From assembly GCF_028858725.1 (NCBI RefSeq), contig NC_084760.1, forward strand, positions 91,075,867 to 91,139,866: a stretch of DNA of 64,000 nucleotides, written 5' to 3'. Position numbers and translations under genes: made by a program. The DNA is from Colius striatus. Lineage: Eukaryota; Chordata; Aves; Coliiformes; Coliidae. Position 1 is the first letter of the stretch. Each line of letters opens with the position of its first letter. The notes below the pieces were generated by a model. That model saw only the letters and a list, made by a program, of their open reading frames with translations. It was not told the origin of the DNA and did no database searches. Below, in pieces: positions 27,816 through 41,100 of this stretch.

Positions 27816-30800
27816 GTTTATTTAAAAATACACTTTATTTACAAGACATTCAAACTTCATTTTGAAAAAAATAACTGTACATAAAACTTTAAGTAATTTT
27901 TCACTAATAGTTAATAAAATTACACTTAGATTTACAATTCATTGATTCAGCAATTACAGAAATCACATTTTGGCACATTGTTTAAATTGCATAATGAACA
28001 GAAAAACTGGAGGAAACTCTTAAGCAACAAAACTCCATAAATGTAACACTCTTACACAGTGATATCCTCATATCAAGGTATCACTGTTCAAATAAAGTAC
28101 TTAACATAGAAAGTGCTTCCACTGAACACCAAGGTAGTAGATCCTACAGAAATCTTAATCTTTTGAATTATCTTTTGAGAAGTGTCCCTTTACCTGCTTT
28201 CCAATTAGTCATCCAAGCTCTCCCCTAAGGTGTTAATGGATGACTAGTAAACCCTACTGATTTCATTATATTGTCTCAGATTTAGAAACCAGCCTTCTTG
28301 AAGAAGTTGGTTCAGGTGGAGTGCTTATAAAGAATGTAAGTGTATATAAACATATATATCTGAGGATGACAACAGATACATAGACCACAGAGATAAAATA
28401 GTCTTTAGAGTAGCTCACGTCAAGCCATCCACAGACTTTGGTGCTGAAATTCACTTTGAGGAAAACTCAGATGCTGACATATTCCCTTCAGAGCTCATAA
28501 TAAAAGGGAGCATTCAAGACAGTAAGTTTTGTAATTGGGTAGGGTAAGAGGAAAGAATAAGAATAACTTAAAGTCATTGTGGTTTGCAATGGTAAAGTGT
28601 ATCACACAGCAAAACCAGAAAGCGGATGAATGGAGTGCAAAAATTAAACAAGTGCATGAAAGAGGTATATCTAAACTGTACTACAGGTACATCAACATGA
28701 TAAGAAAGCTAGCAAAAACCATACAGCTTTTCCTGGAGAAAAAGAATAAGAGGGGGAAAAACCACATTACACTACAAGTTAAAATAAGTATCGCGAAGAA
28801 CAAAAGGAAAAGGAAGTGAACTGAAAAGCTGCTAAAACAAAGGCAATACTAAAAATAGCACCAGCTATTTTTCTTTCTATGGAAGAGCAAAGGTGAGACC
28901 TGCATTTAGAGAGCTACAGAAAGAGGAAAAATAACAATCAAATCAGCATATATGGAACACATGAAAAAGTGAGAAAAAATTCTTTAAGAAAAGGTTCACG
29001 ACTGGTGAAGGCTGGGAAATTGCTTTTTGCATTCAATGCCATGGTAATGTATTCCAGATTTCTGGTGCTCCAAGACTACCTGGCAAGGCTAGCAAAAGTT
29101 TCATTGTCATGTATCTAGATCACATATATGACTGATTATGAATCAGAGCACTACACAGCTGGACAACCAGATGAAAGTCACCTGTACTTTAAGCAGATTT
29201 TCTTTGCTACAGGCAGTGATGGACAGATAGGGGCAACCACTGCAAGAGAACCTGAATGCCATAAGGATGCAAGAATAAGAGTGCTTGAATAGGATAGAGT
29301 AGCACAGTCATCCTGCAGTCATCAGAAATTTTGCGTAACTGAAGTAGAGAGAAAAAAAGTAATTAAGATAAAGAGGCCAGAAAAGAGATTTTATGACAGT
29401 GCAATATGCTACAAAACTCAATCTAGAACAAATGCCAATAGAATAGTGGCAAGTGTTGAAATACGGTGTACCTCAAAATGAAAGCCTGCTTCAAGGGATT
29501 TAGAAGACATATGCCAAGAATTGAAGGGAAATAACACAATACAAAAAACACACCGATGGGAATGAAGCCTACAGAAGTAGAGTACAGCATAGATGTAACA
29601 TATATAAAACAGAGGAGGAAAAAGACTGTGTTGAGGGATCCAAAGAAGGGCAAGGAAACCGGATCAGAATAGCTGAATACCCTGTAAGTCCCTGCACGGA
29701 AAAAGCAAACTTCATCTCATAAATAACATAGCTCTGTTGAGTTTGCTTGCCTAATTAACAAAGGAAATTTTAAATCTGCTTGTTTTCTAGACCTGAAGAT
29801 TTCTATAATCCCTGGTATTTTCCTATTTATTCACAGGCAACAGTTACAGTACATTTAACCAGACAAGGAAAAAAAAAGCTTAAGAATGGTAATTTGTTGT
29901 ATTGCCAAGTGACAACAGTTTTAAAAGCTTAAAAAAAAACAGATAACCATAGTTTTAACACTGGAAGGATAAAGAAAGAGATGGTCCACTTTTTTTAAGT
30001 GTCCCAACATTACACATAATAGTTTTGTCTAATTTCAGAGTAAAGAACACTGTCATCCATCTTTCAATCATTTAATAAAAGGTGTATCTAAAAAATTACC
30101 TGATTTAAGACACAAATGCATAATTACAGAAGGGTGTTTGTTTTAGAGGCTATCTGGGAAGCAAGTTCTCCCGTAGACTTTGTTGTTATTTTGGGAGTCT
30201 TCTCTTCCAGTTCTAAAAAAACCCTATAAATATACTTGTTATTTACATCTAAACCTCGACATTTAAACATCATAGATGAAAACAAAGACAAAAAGAACTG
30301 AGGAAAGGGCTGTCTTACTTTATGCCATACAGTTTGAAAAGACAGATCAATTCTTAAAATGTTTCCTGATTTACATTAATTCGTGCAAGAACTGTCAAGC
30401 AAGAGAATGCTGTTTTCACTTCTGTTGCTGCCAGCAGAATCAAACAGACTGCAGGATCGAGCTTTTCATTATACTAACATATAGACTAATTTATACAATA
30501 CAAACTTACATCAGGAAGGTATAAAATATATTCATTCACCCAATAATCTGTTCAAAATGGGTAACTACAAATCTAGAAATGTGCTACTTGAAACACAATC
30601 AGTGTTTCAGTAAATATCATTTTCCACACAGCAAAATATCCTGCTGTGTGTTTTAATATTCATTGATTTAATGTAATCATCCTTATTAATAACGAGTTGG
30701 CTGCTTTCAAGCCAGCCTTACAAGGAGGTCCTGGTATTTTCCCAGCCCAGGCACAAAAATCAATTTGCCCTTTCTGTTAAGGTATCGCTGAGGTAAAGAC

Positions 30801-32290
30801 ACCACTATTTTACAACGGTGTCCTGATGAATAAGTGAATAAAATAGTCTTCCCAGGTCACACAGACTACTGAAAGGCTCTTTTTGACAGCAAAACGCATT
30901 TGAAAGCTTCTGGATCTGATCTGCATAGCCAGTGAGGCTAGGTACTACATTCAGTGTGGATTAGGTAGTGGGTCTCCTCTCCCAGAAACCTGGAGAGCGT
31001 GCCTGACCAAAATCCAGTGCTGTTGACACAGCACTTCATCTTGTTTTCCTTAGAGTACCTTTGTGTACCTTCAAAAAGAGCAAGCAGCAAAAAGATAATG
31101 AAACTGCTTCTCTACATACACTTCAAAATACACCTTTGGGATGGGAGGAGGAGAAGCAGGGCAGAGGTGAGGACTTAGACCTTTAAAAAGAATAAACAAG
31201 AAATAATTGAGACTAAACCAGGAAAAACTATCTCTGTAATTTTTTTTAAAGCTCCCTCTAAGTGATAATACTGCATATAAAATTTTAAAGGGACTTTCTT
31301 AATTAACACAATATTTAATGGTGTTTTAATAATAGAACTGAGGAATTCTAACTGTTCATAACAAATACATTAGCTTCTTTATTCAGCATGAATAATGACA
31401 GACACTCAGTGTTGAAGATACTGCTATCACCCCACACAATGATGAATTGAGACCATTCTGCTGTTAGGTGAAAAAGAATAAAAATTTTTAAAAACTGAGT
31501 TATACAATCACAACAGTGAAGAAGATTAATGTTACTTGGATGTCTGCCTGCATTTCCATTTGCAAGAAGCAGTACAGACAACATTAGTATTTCTTTGTTT
31601 TCATGACAAATCTAATCTTTAGCATACTTATCTGTGATTAGGCTAGGACTCCAGTACTACTAGTAGAGAAGCAAAACCAGCTTCTGCTCTGTCAATCATA
31701 CAGGAGTCAATCAAGAAAACAATGCAAGTCAAAACTCCCGAGTGCTCCCCTTTCCCCTTATACACTTTTGATGTCATTCACAAGCCCCACTGGACAGAAG
31801 CACACGCGTTATTGTTAAACATGAACTGTCTACACAAAAAGGGGTTTTAAGGAACAGTAAAACATCTCTACTAAAGTCCTTTTTAAATATACAGTACTTC
31901 AACCCAGTACAGTCACTAACTGGCCACAGGGCTTCCAGGAGACGGCTCACTTCAGCAGAAAAGGCCAGAGTTTCACTCCCAGTGCCACTGGCCATACCTG
32001 CAAGCATCAGTGCAGACAGCAGTACACCTTATACACCCTAACAATAGAAATTCACACACAGTTTGATAAGGAACTGGGTTAGGTCGTACCAGAAAAATCT
32101 GAGATGACTGCAACATGCTTCATACTAATCTTTATCTCAGAGGGGTTTAAGAGTCTTTTGGTTTACAGCCAAAGCATTGAAATCTTTTTGCCACATAAAC
32201 TTCAGCTACAACCACCGGTGACCTCCCCCCCTCTTCCTAGCCAGGACACTTTTGTTCTATGAAAACATGATACAGAAGAGAGGGAACTGC
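27816..32290 (-). other. SLC30A10: Possible long 3' UTR of SLC30A10
   Basis: This is the stretch downstream of the SLC30A10 stop codon. It contains no gene of its own that I can support. On the minus strand it ends with two closely spaced AATAAA hexamers (plus-strand TTTATT near 27,819 and 27,834), set in an A/T-rich context like a genuine mRNA 3' end. Nearer AATAAA signals, for example around 31,378 and 29,827, could produce shorter transcripts. The extent is inferred only from these signals. Transcript data are needed to fix the true end. Confidence 0.35.
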
Positions 32291-32766
32291 CTACAGCCGT
32301 GTGCTGCTCAGCTGTGATTTGCTATCAGATGCATCATGATTTTTCACTTTTTTAATGCTATCCTCTGCCAGTGGGTACTCAATAGAGATTTCAATATCAT
32401 TTTTACTTGAACCATTGTCTTTATGCGGCCCCAAATGGCAACTATCATTTTTCTCAGCATAGCCATTAGTTTTAGCCAGGGGAGTCTCCCGCTGACTGCA
32501 GCACAGCTGAGAGTCACAAGCTTTTGAGATGCAGGGTGAGCTGCACAGTAGCAGGGAGGTCTTGTTGTCAATGTACTCAGGCTGGATGGTCACAGAATGG
32601 ATGCCTGCTTCATGGAAAACCTTCCGTATTTGATAAGCAGCATCTTGGTAATCAGCAGAGGTTTGACACTTGACATGAAGAGTAGCAATATTCTTCCCAC
32701 CTGCCAGCTCCCAAACATGCACCTCGTGAAGGCTGCTAACACCTGGTACACGAGCTAGTCTGTCAG
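32291..32766 (-). CDS. SLC30A10: SLC30A10 exon 4: cytosolic C-terminal domain and stop
   Basis: The acceptor is TTCCAG|CTGACA. The exon encodes RLARVPGVSSLHEVHVWEL, the beta-rich C-terminal fold (IATLHVKCQ, GIHSVTIQPEY), the Cys-rich segment LLLCSSPCISKACDSQLCC, and a divergent Ser/Lys-rich tail ending in STRL and TAG at 32,291-32,293. Confidence 0.95.
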
Positions 32767-35700
32767 CTGGAAGACACAAGAGAAAGACATTAGAGGCTTT
32801 GGTGAACTGGGACAGCAGTCTCCAAACTGTCTTTTAAAGAGAGTCATACTTTGTAAAATATGTCTACTCCCAGTCACCTTCAGCTCAGCCTGCAGATGAC
32901 CACATGAGCAGGCCACTCTTCCTTTTGGGTTCATCTGTCCCTCAGACTCCCTAATGATCATTTACCAGCTGTTCATAGAAGCAATGTTACAGCACCACTT
33001 GCCTTGCCTTGCACTGCATCTTCTGGATTCTTTAGCCCTGAGCATGGTGAAATTCCAGAAATAACCAATGCTACCCCGTAATTAATCAGTGTGAACAACG
33101 CCAGATTGCTACAAAATTAACCAACCTTTAATGGAAATTTCTAAGCTGTCTTGGAAGCCTTTCAGAAGACATCACCACAGTGCTAGGAAATATCATAATT
33201 CAATGTTGTTTATTTCACTAACACCCCACACAAAGCATTAACAGCTCAAGACCTGGTATTTTTGATGTATTGTCAGAGTACCACATTCTCAAAATACATA
33301 CTTTAACTAATCCAGAGAGATTTGAGTCATGTTGCTAGGACACAGGCATGTGATTATTTCTCACAGTTCTTGAGAATTTAGAGCTGTTATGAGTAAATAA
33401 TCCAAATATGTCATTCCAGAAATAACATATGCATAGAAATATATAATTAAAATTAATAACATTTCAACAACAAATTCAACTTACTCAGTAGTTGCATATT
33501 AACACCTTTGGGAACCATCTGCAACAAAATAATTGAGGTCTCCTTGATAAGTGGGAATGCAGAAGACAAGACGATAAACACCATAATTATGGTCAGGCTT
33601 GGATCAATGTAGCACTGCCAGTTACATGGAGCATTTCCCAAGGGAAGTACATGAAAAATCGTAGCAGCAATTACCACGACCACAGATCCAAGTGCATCTC
33701 CCATAACATGCAAAAGAACACCTGAAACAAACGGTACAATTTCTATTAGTGGTTTTAGTTTGAGTTGTTTTTTTCCAGGGAGGGAGGAGAGTAATGCTGC
33801 ATTTTTCAAGTCTGTTCTACTTGACATGAAAAATGCAATATTCCAGGCATTAACATCGTAATCAAAGTTTTCAATAGCAGCTTTCAGAACAGAATAGCAA
33901 GGAAAACAGTGACTCTGAACCACAGCTGCTTAAATGGGATGCATTATTAAACATGTAGGGTATGCTAGCAACTGTGATCCAACTGCAATGCCATGGCAAC
34001 GTAAAACGTGTTTGCTTAAATGCCTGCAGGTTTTTAAGAGATCCTGACACATTAAATCTCAGTTCTCAATCAAAAATTGATTACTAAATATATATGTTCT
34101 GCCCTGGAAGCTAAGACAGTCATGGATCACCACCAGTAACAGTTATGCACCTCCATCAGCTTCTGTGACACTGTTGAAATCTGAAAAATTACCTAAGCGA
34201 AACCTACGTCCATTCCTGTGGCTCCAAATTCCCACAAACGGCAAATTTTGCATCAAGCTTGATACCTAGTCATATTAAATCTTGTCCTATCAACACTACT
34301 AGCCCTCAGACCCAAAAAAAACCAAAAGCCAGATTATGGTTTGAGAGTGAGTCACATGGATGGCACAGTTTAATGGGTGTCCGGACTACTCCCAAGTTGA
34401 GAGGAGTTCTGAGTACCACTTTTTACATCAACAGATACGTTTTCTGCACAAAATGATACAAAACAGGCTCTTGTAATAACACATTTTAGCTGCCCTTTCG
34501 ACTACTTGATATAAAGTTACAATAAGAGAAGCAAAAAGGAGTTCTTAACTTGTTCTTGTATTTTTTTTACTACTTCACATAAGTCTCCCTCTTCCTATGG
34601 TTGCTCAGACACACTCCAGTTTTGCCAGTCTTTACTGTTCAGAGGTTTCATTCCAACCCATGCCTAATCCATAATACCTTCAAATATATGAAGTTAATTT
34701 CTTTGCCAATACTTTTTCCTCTGAGTTTGTGAGAGAATAAACCAGACCATCTCCTTTTAATATCCCTATGACAAGCTCTTTCAAGACCTTCATTTTCAGT
34801 TTAATCATTCCTTTGGGCTGGAGAAGCTGTATAAGGCTCCCTCTGAAACTCATTAACAACTCAGCAAAGAGTTTTGATTCTTTGATTATGCTAGACACTG
34901 GATTAGACCTCAAGCTGTGCCCATGCTGCTGTTCCTTGCCAGCTCTGTGAACAAACATTGATTTTCCATATAAGAAATGAAGGCAATAACCACTGGAGTT
35001 CCTCTAAAACACTTGGGTCAGATAAGAAAGTACAAGCATCTAGAAAGTCCAGCTCTTTCTGTTGGAGTCAGGCATGTTCTGCCCCTTTTGGCAAACTCCC
35101 ACAGGGTTTTACTCCTCCTAACAGTGTTGCAGTGTTTCCTTTTCATTTACAAATAATCCCAATTCAGCATGGGCTATCAGCTATTGCACTAACAAGAGGG
35201 AAAGGCAGGATGTAATTGCCAAGGCAACCAACTAGAGAGCACAGCCTAAAAAGACCAGGAAAATGTCTCCGAAAGTCTTTTTTTTTAAAACTAAGAAAAA
35301 AAATGTTAAGAATGTAATAATTTTGATAAATTACGAATTGATAATGCATAATTCAGAAAATGCTTACTTTGGAATACCAATAACTAATATGTATTTCTTG
35401 ATTATACATCATGAGAGCTTTGACAGAAATGAACCCATTTCCCCAAAAGCTACAGCTATAAGATAGAACTGAAAATTAATTTTTCATAAACAAAGTCAGT
35501 ATGGCAAGAGTACAGGTAATGCAGTTTTCCAACATCTCCATATGATCAAGAAGTAAAAACAAAGTGAGTTTGATTTTCCTGCTCCAATAATCTTACTACT
35601 ATAATGCCATAACATCCAGTGACAAGTTTCTAGACATTCAGGATAGTGTTGTGGCTCTAGCACACTGTTTTATCTCCAAAGACACATCTGTGTAACTCAA

Positions 35701-37601
35701 AAAACATTTTTAAAAGAAAAGTAGACAGAGACACAAACGAGAAAAGCCTCATGTGTCTGACTGCCCTATAGATCTCTTAAGCTGAATTCACATGATGCCA
35801 ATTTAGAAGACTTTGGAGAAGTATTAGATACTGACAGGTGCCCATAAGAAGCCTGAAACTACCATTCTGTTTCAGCTTTCTGACAAGCTTTTGGCTTTGC
35901 TCAGAATAGGTATGTATATGTGTAGGCACATCAACACCTTTACAGAGAGGAAGACAAACACTTGATCAATTTATTCTTAGAAGCAGCTATACTGTTTCAT
36001 TCTACAGATACCCAGAGACCAGCTGAACGACAAGGTAAGGATGACTGATCCTGTAACAGACTCTCTTAGAGACAGGTCCACAGTTCAAGGACCTGGCAAA
36101 ACACATAGCTGAAGCACAAGCTTCAGTACCTTTGTCCTCATGCTGACAACAAAACATTTATCAACATCAGGATTTAAAGAAGCTCTGTTTTCCCCCCAAA
36201 AGCATTTGAAAGTTGAAAACTGTTCAACTACTATAGTAGTGACACTCAAAGAAGTGCCTCATAGCTACTTGCTTTACCTTCCTGGAAGGCCTCTAGCAAC
36301 TTGACCTTAGTACAGCAGGCTTTGCCTCCTTTCCAAAATGTTCATCTGCACTCTTTTAAAGAATTAAAACCAAAACGTGAGCACATTCAGAGTCAATTCG
36401 GTACCACACTATTTTTTTATCATCTATGCTATTTCATACAAGCATAACCTTTCTGCTAAAGATAGCTGGGACCATGCACATCTAGTCCTAGGCTTTTGCT
36501 CCATTTCTTATTGATATGTTAAAAATACATATATAATGGAAACTAGGAAGTGTTTTAAGTTAAAATAATATTAGCAGTATACTCCCATACTGTACCTCTG
36601 ATGTTCAAGGCTTCAGACTTTTTCTCTTTTTTCTGCTCAGGCCCCTCTTCAGGGCTTTTTTGGTCATTTGGTGAATCACCTGCATTCAAAGAAGAAACGC
36701 TGTGTTGTGTATAAGTTCTACAAACAGAAAAAACATCAACCTTCTCAAAACCAACTTATTTCAAAGATAACAAGAATAAAACCAAGCCAACACATTTTCC
36801 ACGCAGCTCGCTGAGCAACGTCTCCTTCCCTCCTCCCAAGCAGACACCCAGTAGCCCAGTGTAAAGTACAAAGTGAAAGAGCTGGCGGGTTTACGAATTA
36901 GGTTAAAGAAATTCCCCAGTGCCCACAAGTGAGTTTGGGGTTCTGAAAGGGCCCAGAGTGTGGGTCCAGCAGCTTGGCGGGTTCGCAGGACAAACAGGAG
37001 GTACAAAAGGACCGGGAGGGATGAGGATGGGCGCAAAGGGTGGGGAGAGGCAAGGGACGGCAGGGGAAGGTAGGGTGGCAAGGCGGCGAGGCTGCAGCCG
37101 AAAGGCACCTGCTTCATCCGTCGAGGTGCCGCTGGGCACGACCGGCGGCGCGGCGGGGTCGGGCGAGCGGCGGCGCCGGCAGCAGGAGCCCCAGTCCTGG
37201 AAGACGAGGAGCCCCACGAGGTTGACGGCGAGGCCGAGGGTGCCAACGACGAGCACCAACTGGGCGTCATCGATGGGCTCGGGCCGGGCGAGGCGCAGGA
37301 TGGCCTCCACTAAGATGGTGAAGCAGAGGGCGGTGAGGAAGACAGCGTTGCTCAGGGCCCCCACCGCCTCGGCGCGGCTGTAACCGTATGTGGCGCGGGG
37401 GCCCCGGCGGCTGCGCCGGGCGATGCGCCCCGTGGAGAGGCCCACGCAAAGGGAGATGAGGTCCGAAAGCATGTTGAAGGAGTCAGACACCAGCGCGATG
37501 GAGTTGCCTAGGTAGCCCGACACCAGCTCGGCCACGAAGAAGCCGGCGGTGAGCACCAGCATGAAGATGAGGCGGCACGTCTTCCCCGAGTACCGCCCCA
37601 T
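32291..37601 (-). CDS. SLC30A10: SLC30A10, zinc transporter family member 10 (manganese exporter), complete
   Basis: Cation diffusion facilitator. In mammals it exports Mn at the cell surface. The exons are 37,601-37,109, 36,679-36,596, 33,721-33,485 and 32,766-32,291. All introns are GT-AG and in phase 1. The coding length is 1290 nt (429 aa plus stop); human ZnT10 is 485 aa. The start is the family MGRYSG at 37,601 with a good Kozak context. The in-frame codon at 37,619 is GTG, not ATG. Exon 1 gives TM1-4, with D40, N43 and D47 in TM2. N43 replaces the zinc-type histidine and is typical of ZnT10. The cytosolic loop is short and poor in histidine. Exon 3 gives TM5-6, with H197 and D201 of the HxxxD site. 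Exon 4 gives the cytosolic domain (HEVHVWEL) and a Cys-rich tail. The four-exon layout matches the mammalian gene as I know it. The next gene upstream on this strand is a ZnT10-like exon at 50 kb, then EPRS1. Confidence 0.96.
33485..33721 (-). CDS. SLC30A10: SLC30A10 exon 3: TM5-TM6
   Basis: Encodes GVLLHVMGDALGS (metal ligands H197 and D201), then CNWQCYIDPSLT and the TM6 region through KETSIILLQMVPKGVNM. The acceptor is TTTCAG|GTGTTC and the donor CTGA|GTAAGT, with 237 nt between them. Reading past the donor gives only intron-derived residues. Confidence 0.95.
36596..36679 (-). CDS. SLC30A10: SLC30A10 exon 2: short cytosolic loop
   Basis: An 84-nt exon, phase 1 at both ends, acceptor AATGCAG|GTGATT and donor ATCAGAG|GTACAG. 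It encodes a charged loop starting GDSPNDQ and ending KKSEALNIRG, closely matching the human loop end. It is too short to stand out as an open frame. It also offers a phase-compatible acceptor to the ZnT10-like first exon at 49,761-50,205. Confidence 0.93.
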
Positions 37602-37900
37602 GGCGACGGCCGGTCCCACCGGCGCCCCTCTCTCCGCACTACCGCCGGATCATGCCCCGCTACCAACCCGCACCCGCCGCCACCGCACCGCCCTTTAACA
37701 CCGCCGCTCCGCGCCCGGCCCGGCTCCGCCCGCCCGCCCTGCCCCGCGGGGAAGGCGCCGGCCGCCCGCACCGCCCCGCACCGCACCGCCCCCCGACACC
37801 GCCAAACACAGGCACCGACACCGGCAGACACCGCCGCCGCGCTCTCGGGTGGGGATCTGCGGGAAACGCCCCCCGCCCCGACGCGCACGGGTGATTAAAA
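37060..37900. promoter_or_regulatory. SLC30A10: CpG island promoter of SLC30A10
   Basis: This is dense GC and CpG sequence in an otherwise AT-rich window. It covers exon 1 and about 300 bp upstream of the start codon, with GC boxes (GGGCGG-type, for example around 37,725-37,745 and 37,870-37,880). I see no TATA box at a sensible distance. A broad, CpG-type promoter is inferred. The boundaries are by eye. Confidence 0.85.
37109..37601 (-). CDS. SLC30A10: SLC30A10 exon 1: TM1-TM4
   Basis: Encodes residues 1-164 plus the first base of codon 165. It contains the start MGRYSGKTCR, the TM2 metal site SDSFNMLSD (D40, N43, D47), the family signature YGYSRAE, and TM3-TM4 ending in VFQD and an Arg-rich stretch. 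The donor is GCAG|GTGCC. The exon is very GC-rich because it lies in the CpG island. Open frames on the other strand here are shadows. Confidence 0.95.
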
Positions 37901-38138
37901 ACGACCGTGGGCGATACGAAATGATTCAAATACGAAACAAATAGGATATGAAAGGGTGGTGGGGAGGCGCAAACCCTCTCCAGTCGGCAGAGCCATCCCG
38001 ACAGGAAACAAAAGGCTATCCTGCGCGTTCTCCAAGACACCAGGTTTCACCAAAGACAGACAAATCCGGCGACGGATCCAATAATTATACTCTTTTGGTG
38101 CTTTCTTGGTGGCGTAAGTGCCAAATCAAAGGACAGAG

Positions 38139-38151
38139 TGCCATCTACTGA
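38139..38151 (-). promoter_or_regulatory. Candidate CTCF site upstream of SLC30A10
   Basis: Read on the minus strand, TCAGTAGATGGCA fits 12 of 13 positions of the CTCF core pattern CCASYAGRKGGCR. It lies about 0.5 kb upstream of the SLC30A10 start, just outside the CpG island. This is a motif match only. Confidence 0.35.
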
Positions 38152-38159
38152 AACAGGTA

Positions 38160-41100
38160 ACTTCCTGTTGCTACCTTTTTAAAAACTTCTGTCAAAATAG
38201 TACCCAAGTGCGTGTGAATCTGTCATCAACCTATGAAAAAAGATAATTTCATTCATTCTTTTAACCTACAGAATAGTCTACATGAAGCATAGTAAGAGAG
38301 AAAACCCGTCTTGTGTCGGTAGGTTTGGGATGGGGTGGGTTTTTTTAATGACATTTTGTAGGAAAGTGACGCCCTTGCATGCAAATGGAAAAAGGACAGA
38401 GTCAGACTGCTAATACAGAACTTTGAGATGATGGGAGCAACTCAGTAATCAAAGGAGGTGCTGGGAAGTTAAGTCATCCTCAACCACAGGCTTTTCCATT
38501 ACAGAACAGAACCCCAAAAATAATAAGTAAAAGGCATAAGACCTAAAGAAAATAATGCCCTTTAAATTATACCCTGCAAGAGTCTGGAGTATTTCAGTTA
38601 CAAGAAGAGGTGCACCAGTGCTGGGTTTACTGCTTCAGCAACTACAATTCACACTGAAGTAACACATCAGACATTTCACCCCATCAGGCAAAGAATACAT
38701 CACTATCAGATAAATCAGTGAGGCCAGGGACCACTGTCACGACCTTCCTACTAAAGGTGGTGTTACCTACAACCAGAAATTCATTAAAGGCCTCAGGAAT
38801 TTCTTCTTTATTCTACCTATGAAGCAATTGCATTGTTCTTGATGTTAATTGAGTTTGATCCCTTGCTTAAATACATCTTTTAAATGAGGCCTTTCAATTC
38901 CACCTACATTCAGTGTATACAACCAAAGCCTTTCCTGCATATAACTCAAGATGTATCTTAACCTCTGGAGTGGACTTCAGTAGGCATTCAGGGGATAACC
39001 TCCTGTGTATCTGCAAGGATTAACACCCAGAACTCCCAATTCACTGGAGGTTCTTGTGCATGTCCTTTACACACTCAATGCTCAAGCATTGAAAATACCT
39101 GCAAAATAATTGCAATATTCCTGCAATTAACAAATGCATACAAACAAACCTTAACCGTATAGACAAACATAACAGTGGGAAGAGACAGCATTACTTGCAT
39201 TGACACCCATTTCAGCTCTATAATTACATCTAGCAGCATAAGATGGTAGGTTTTAAATAGCTGGGCCATATAAAAAGCAGCATGATGTAGGTACAATTAA
39301 AAGAAGAAAAATGCATCATTTATAGGACGCTAAGTAGTCTATTACATATAAACTTTAAAATGAAAGACTAAATATTCTTTATTGTAATTAATGATAGAAA
39401 CTTATGCCTCTGGCACTTCACTTACAATCAAAAAATATCATTGAAGCCCAGCTCATTGCTCCTGCATAGACTGAAAAGTATTTCCAGGGGTTATAATAGA
39501 TAATATTATAATGTTATAGTACAGTGGCTAGAACATCATTAATCCTCCTGTGCAAAATATACATCACTTCTCTCAGGAAAAAAAAAGTGTCATAACCCTG
39601 AACTCACTTCAAAACCATAAAAATATCACCATTAATTTGAAGAAATAACACTAAAAATATTATTTTCAGCCAATAAGGCTGTGACTACGTCCTTTGACAC
39701 GGATCACAATTACAGGTGACTCACTAAAGTCAGAGGTAGTACGTGTTCAGAGCTTCATCTCTGAAGCTGTGTTCGTGACCCACTGATTCTTCCTTCTTCT
39801 GCCTGTTGAGGCACAGCAAAGCTGCTGAATTTCTCCTTCTGTCCTTTCCCAGTATCCCCTCATATTTGATTCATTTTTGTTATCTGAACGTTTAGCAAAC
39901 CTTTTTATGGAACTGCTTATTCTCTCCCGCTTTCTTTTTCTTATCTTCCAACCACTTGTTTATCCACACAAGGGTCTTCCCCTTCACACTATGGCTACTC
40001 AGAAAGCCTCTTGGAAATCCAAGCTTTTGCTCACCCCACTACGCACTCGAGCCTGCCTGTCCCTCCTTATCTGGGTCACACTATCACTCCAAGACAAGCA
40101 ACTCCTAAAACCATCATTTGAACAAAGCTGCACTAATCATTCTTGTTCAGCAAGTTGTCACTTTCAATAACAAGAATAATTAATTTATCTCTGTCTTCAG
40201 AATAAAGCAGTGTGTTATCCCCGTAGCTCTTTTGCACCTTGATCTTCTTCTGTAGTCCAAAAGAAAGTCTTGGTCCTTCGTAAGGCATTGACCCCATTAA
40301 CAGGGTTTTCTCTCAGGCTTTTCCCACCTTGCAGGCACTAACACTCTGCTTGCACTGATCCACTTACAGTATCAGAATGCTTGATCTCAAATCCTTTTAG
40401 GAAGGAGCTGTGTTTCTGACTGTTTTGCAATGTGATTAGCATCTTGGGTGTTTGACACTGACTGCAGACATTCAACAATATGTTACACTTCGACTTACTC
40501 ATCCAGTACTGAGATTGCCTGAACAAGGTATATACTATTAAATAAAACAAACTAAATATCCCAGTCTCTCTGGTTATGCTGAGCTGAACAAGTGCTTCTT
40601 AGGAGGTCTAGAAAAGGCTGTCCAACACCTTATTTTTATTCATTATTTGCCAACTACTACTGTTTCAGCTACAATACTGCTAGAAAAAGCTGTTCTTAGA
40701 ATTTCCTCATCCTAATCAGGAGCAGGAATTGATAAAATTCTTATTAACTGATAAAATTTTTGCAAACAAGACCGCTTTCCTTCTGAACCCCAAAGATGCA
40801 AAGTGCTCCTGTAAGCTTCAAGATTTATGTGTATCAACTTTTTAAAGTTCTCAGCACAGCAGTTATTAACACTTAGCCATCAAGAGTCATGCCTTCTAGC
40901 CAATAGGCTTTCCCCAACTGTGACCATAAGGGGATGCCTAGGTAACAGTAAGAGCAGGGTAAGTATATATGATACTTTCCCATAATACTTGTCTGTCTTT
41001 CAAATATTTTCAGCTCAAACAAATTTCTGAGCTAGGTATCTGTATTTAGTAGCCTTGAATGGATTTCTCTTCCATGTACTAGATGTAGATTTCAATTTGG

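Noticed and set aside
33722-33923. N-terminal extension of the open frame that contains SLC30A10 exon 3.
   Set aside because: It lies upstream of a clear TTTCAG acceptor and shows no similarity to ZnT10. It is intron sequence.
37602-37619. Upstream in-frame start adding six residues (GPAVA) to SLC30A10.
   Set aside because: The codon at 37,619 is GTG, not ATG. The ATG at 37,601 has a strong Kozak context and matches the family N-terminus.
36903-37894. Several long GC-rich open frames on both strands around SLC30A10 exon 1.
   Set aside because: They are shadows. The CpG island has few stop codons in any frame. Only the minus-strand frame with MGRYSG matches a protein family.
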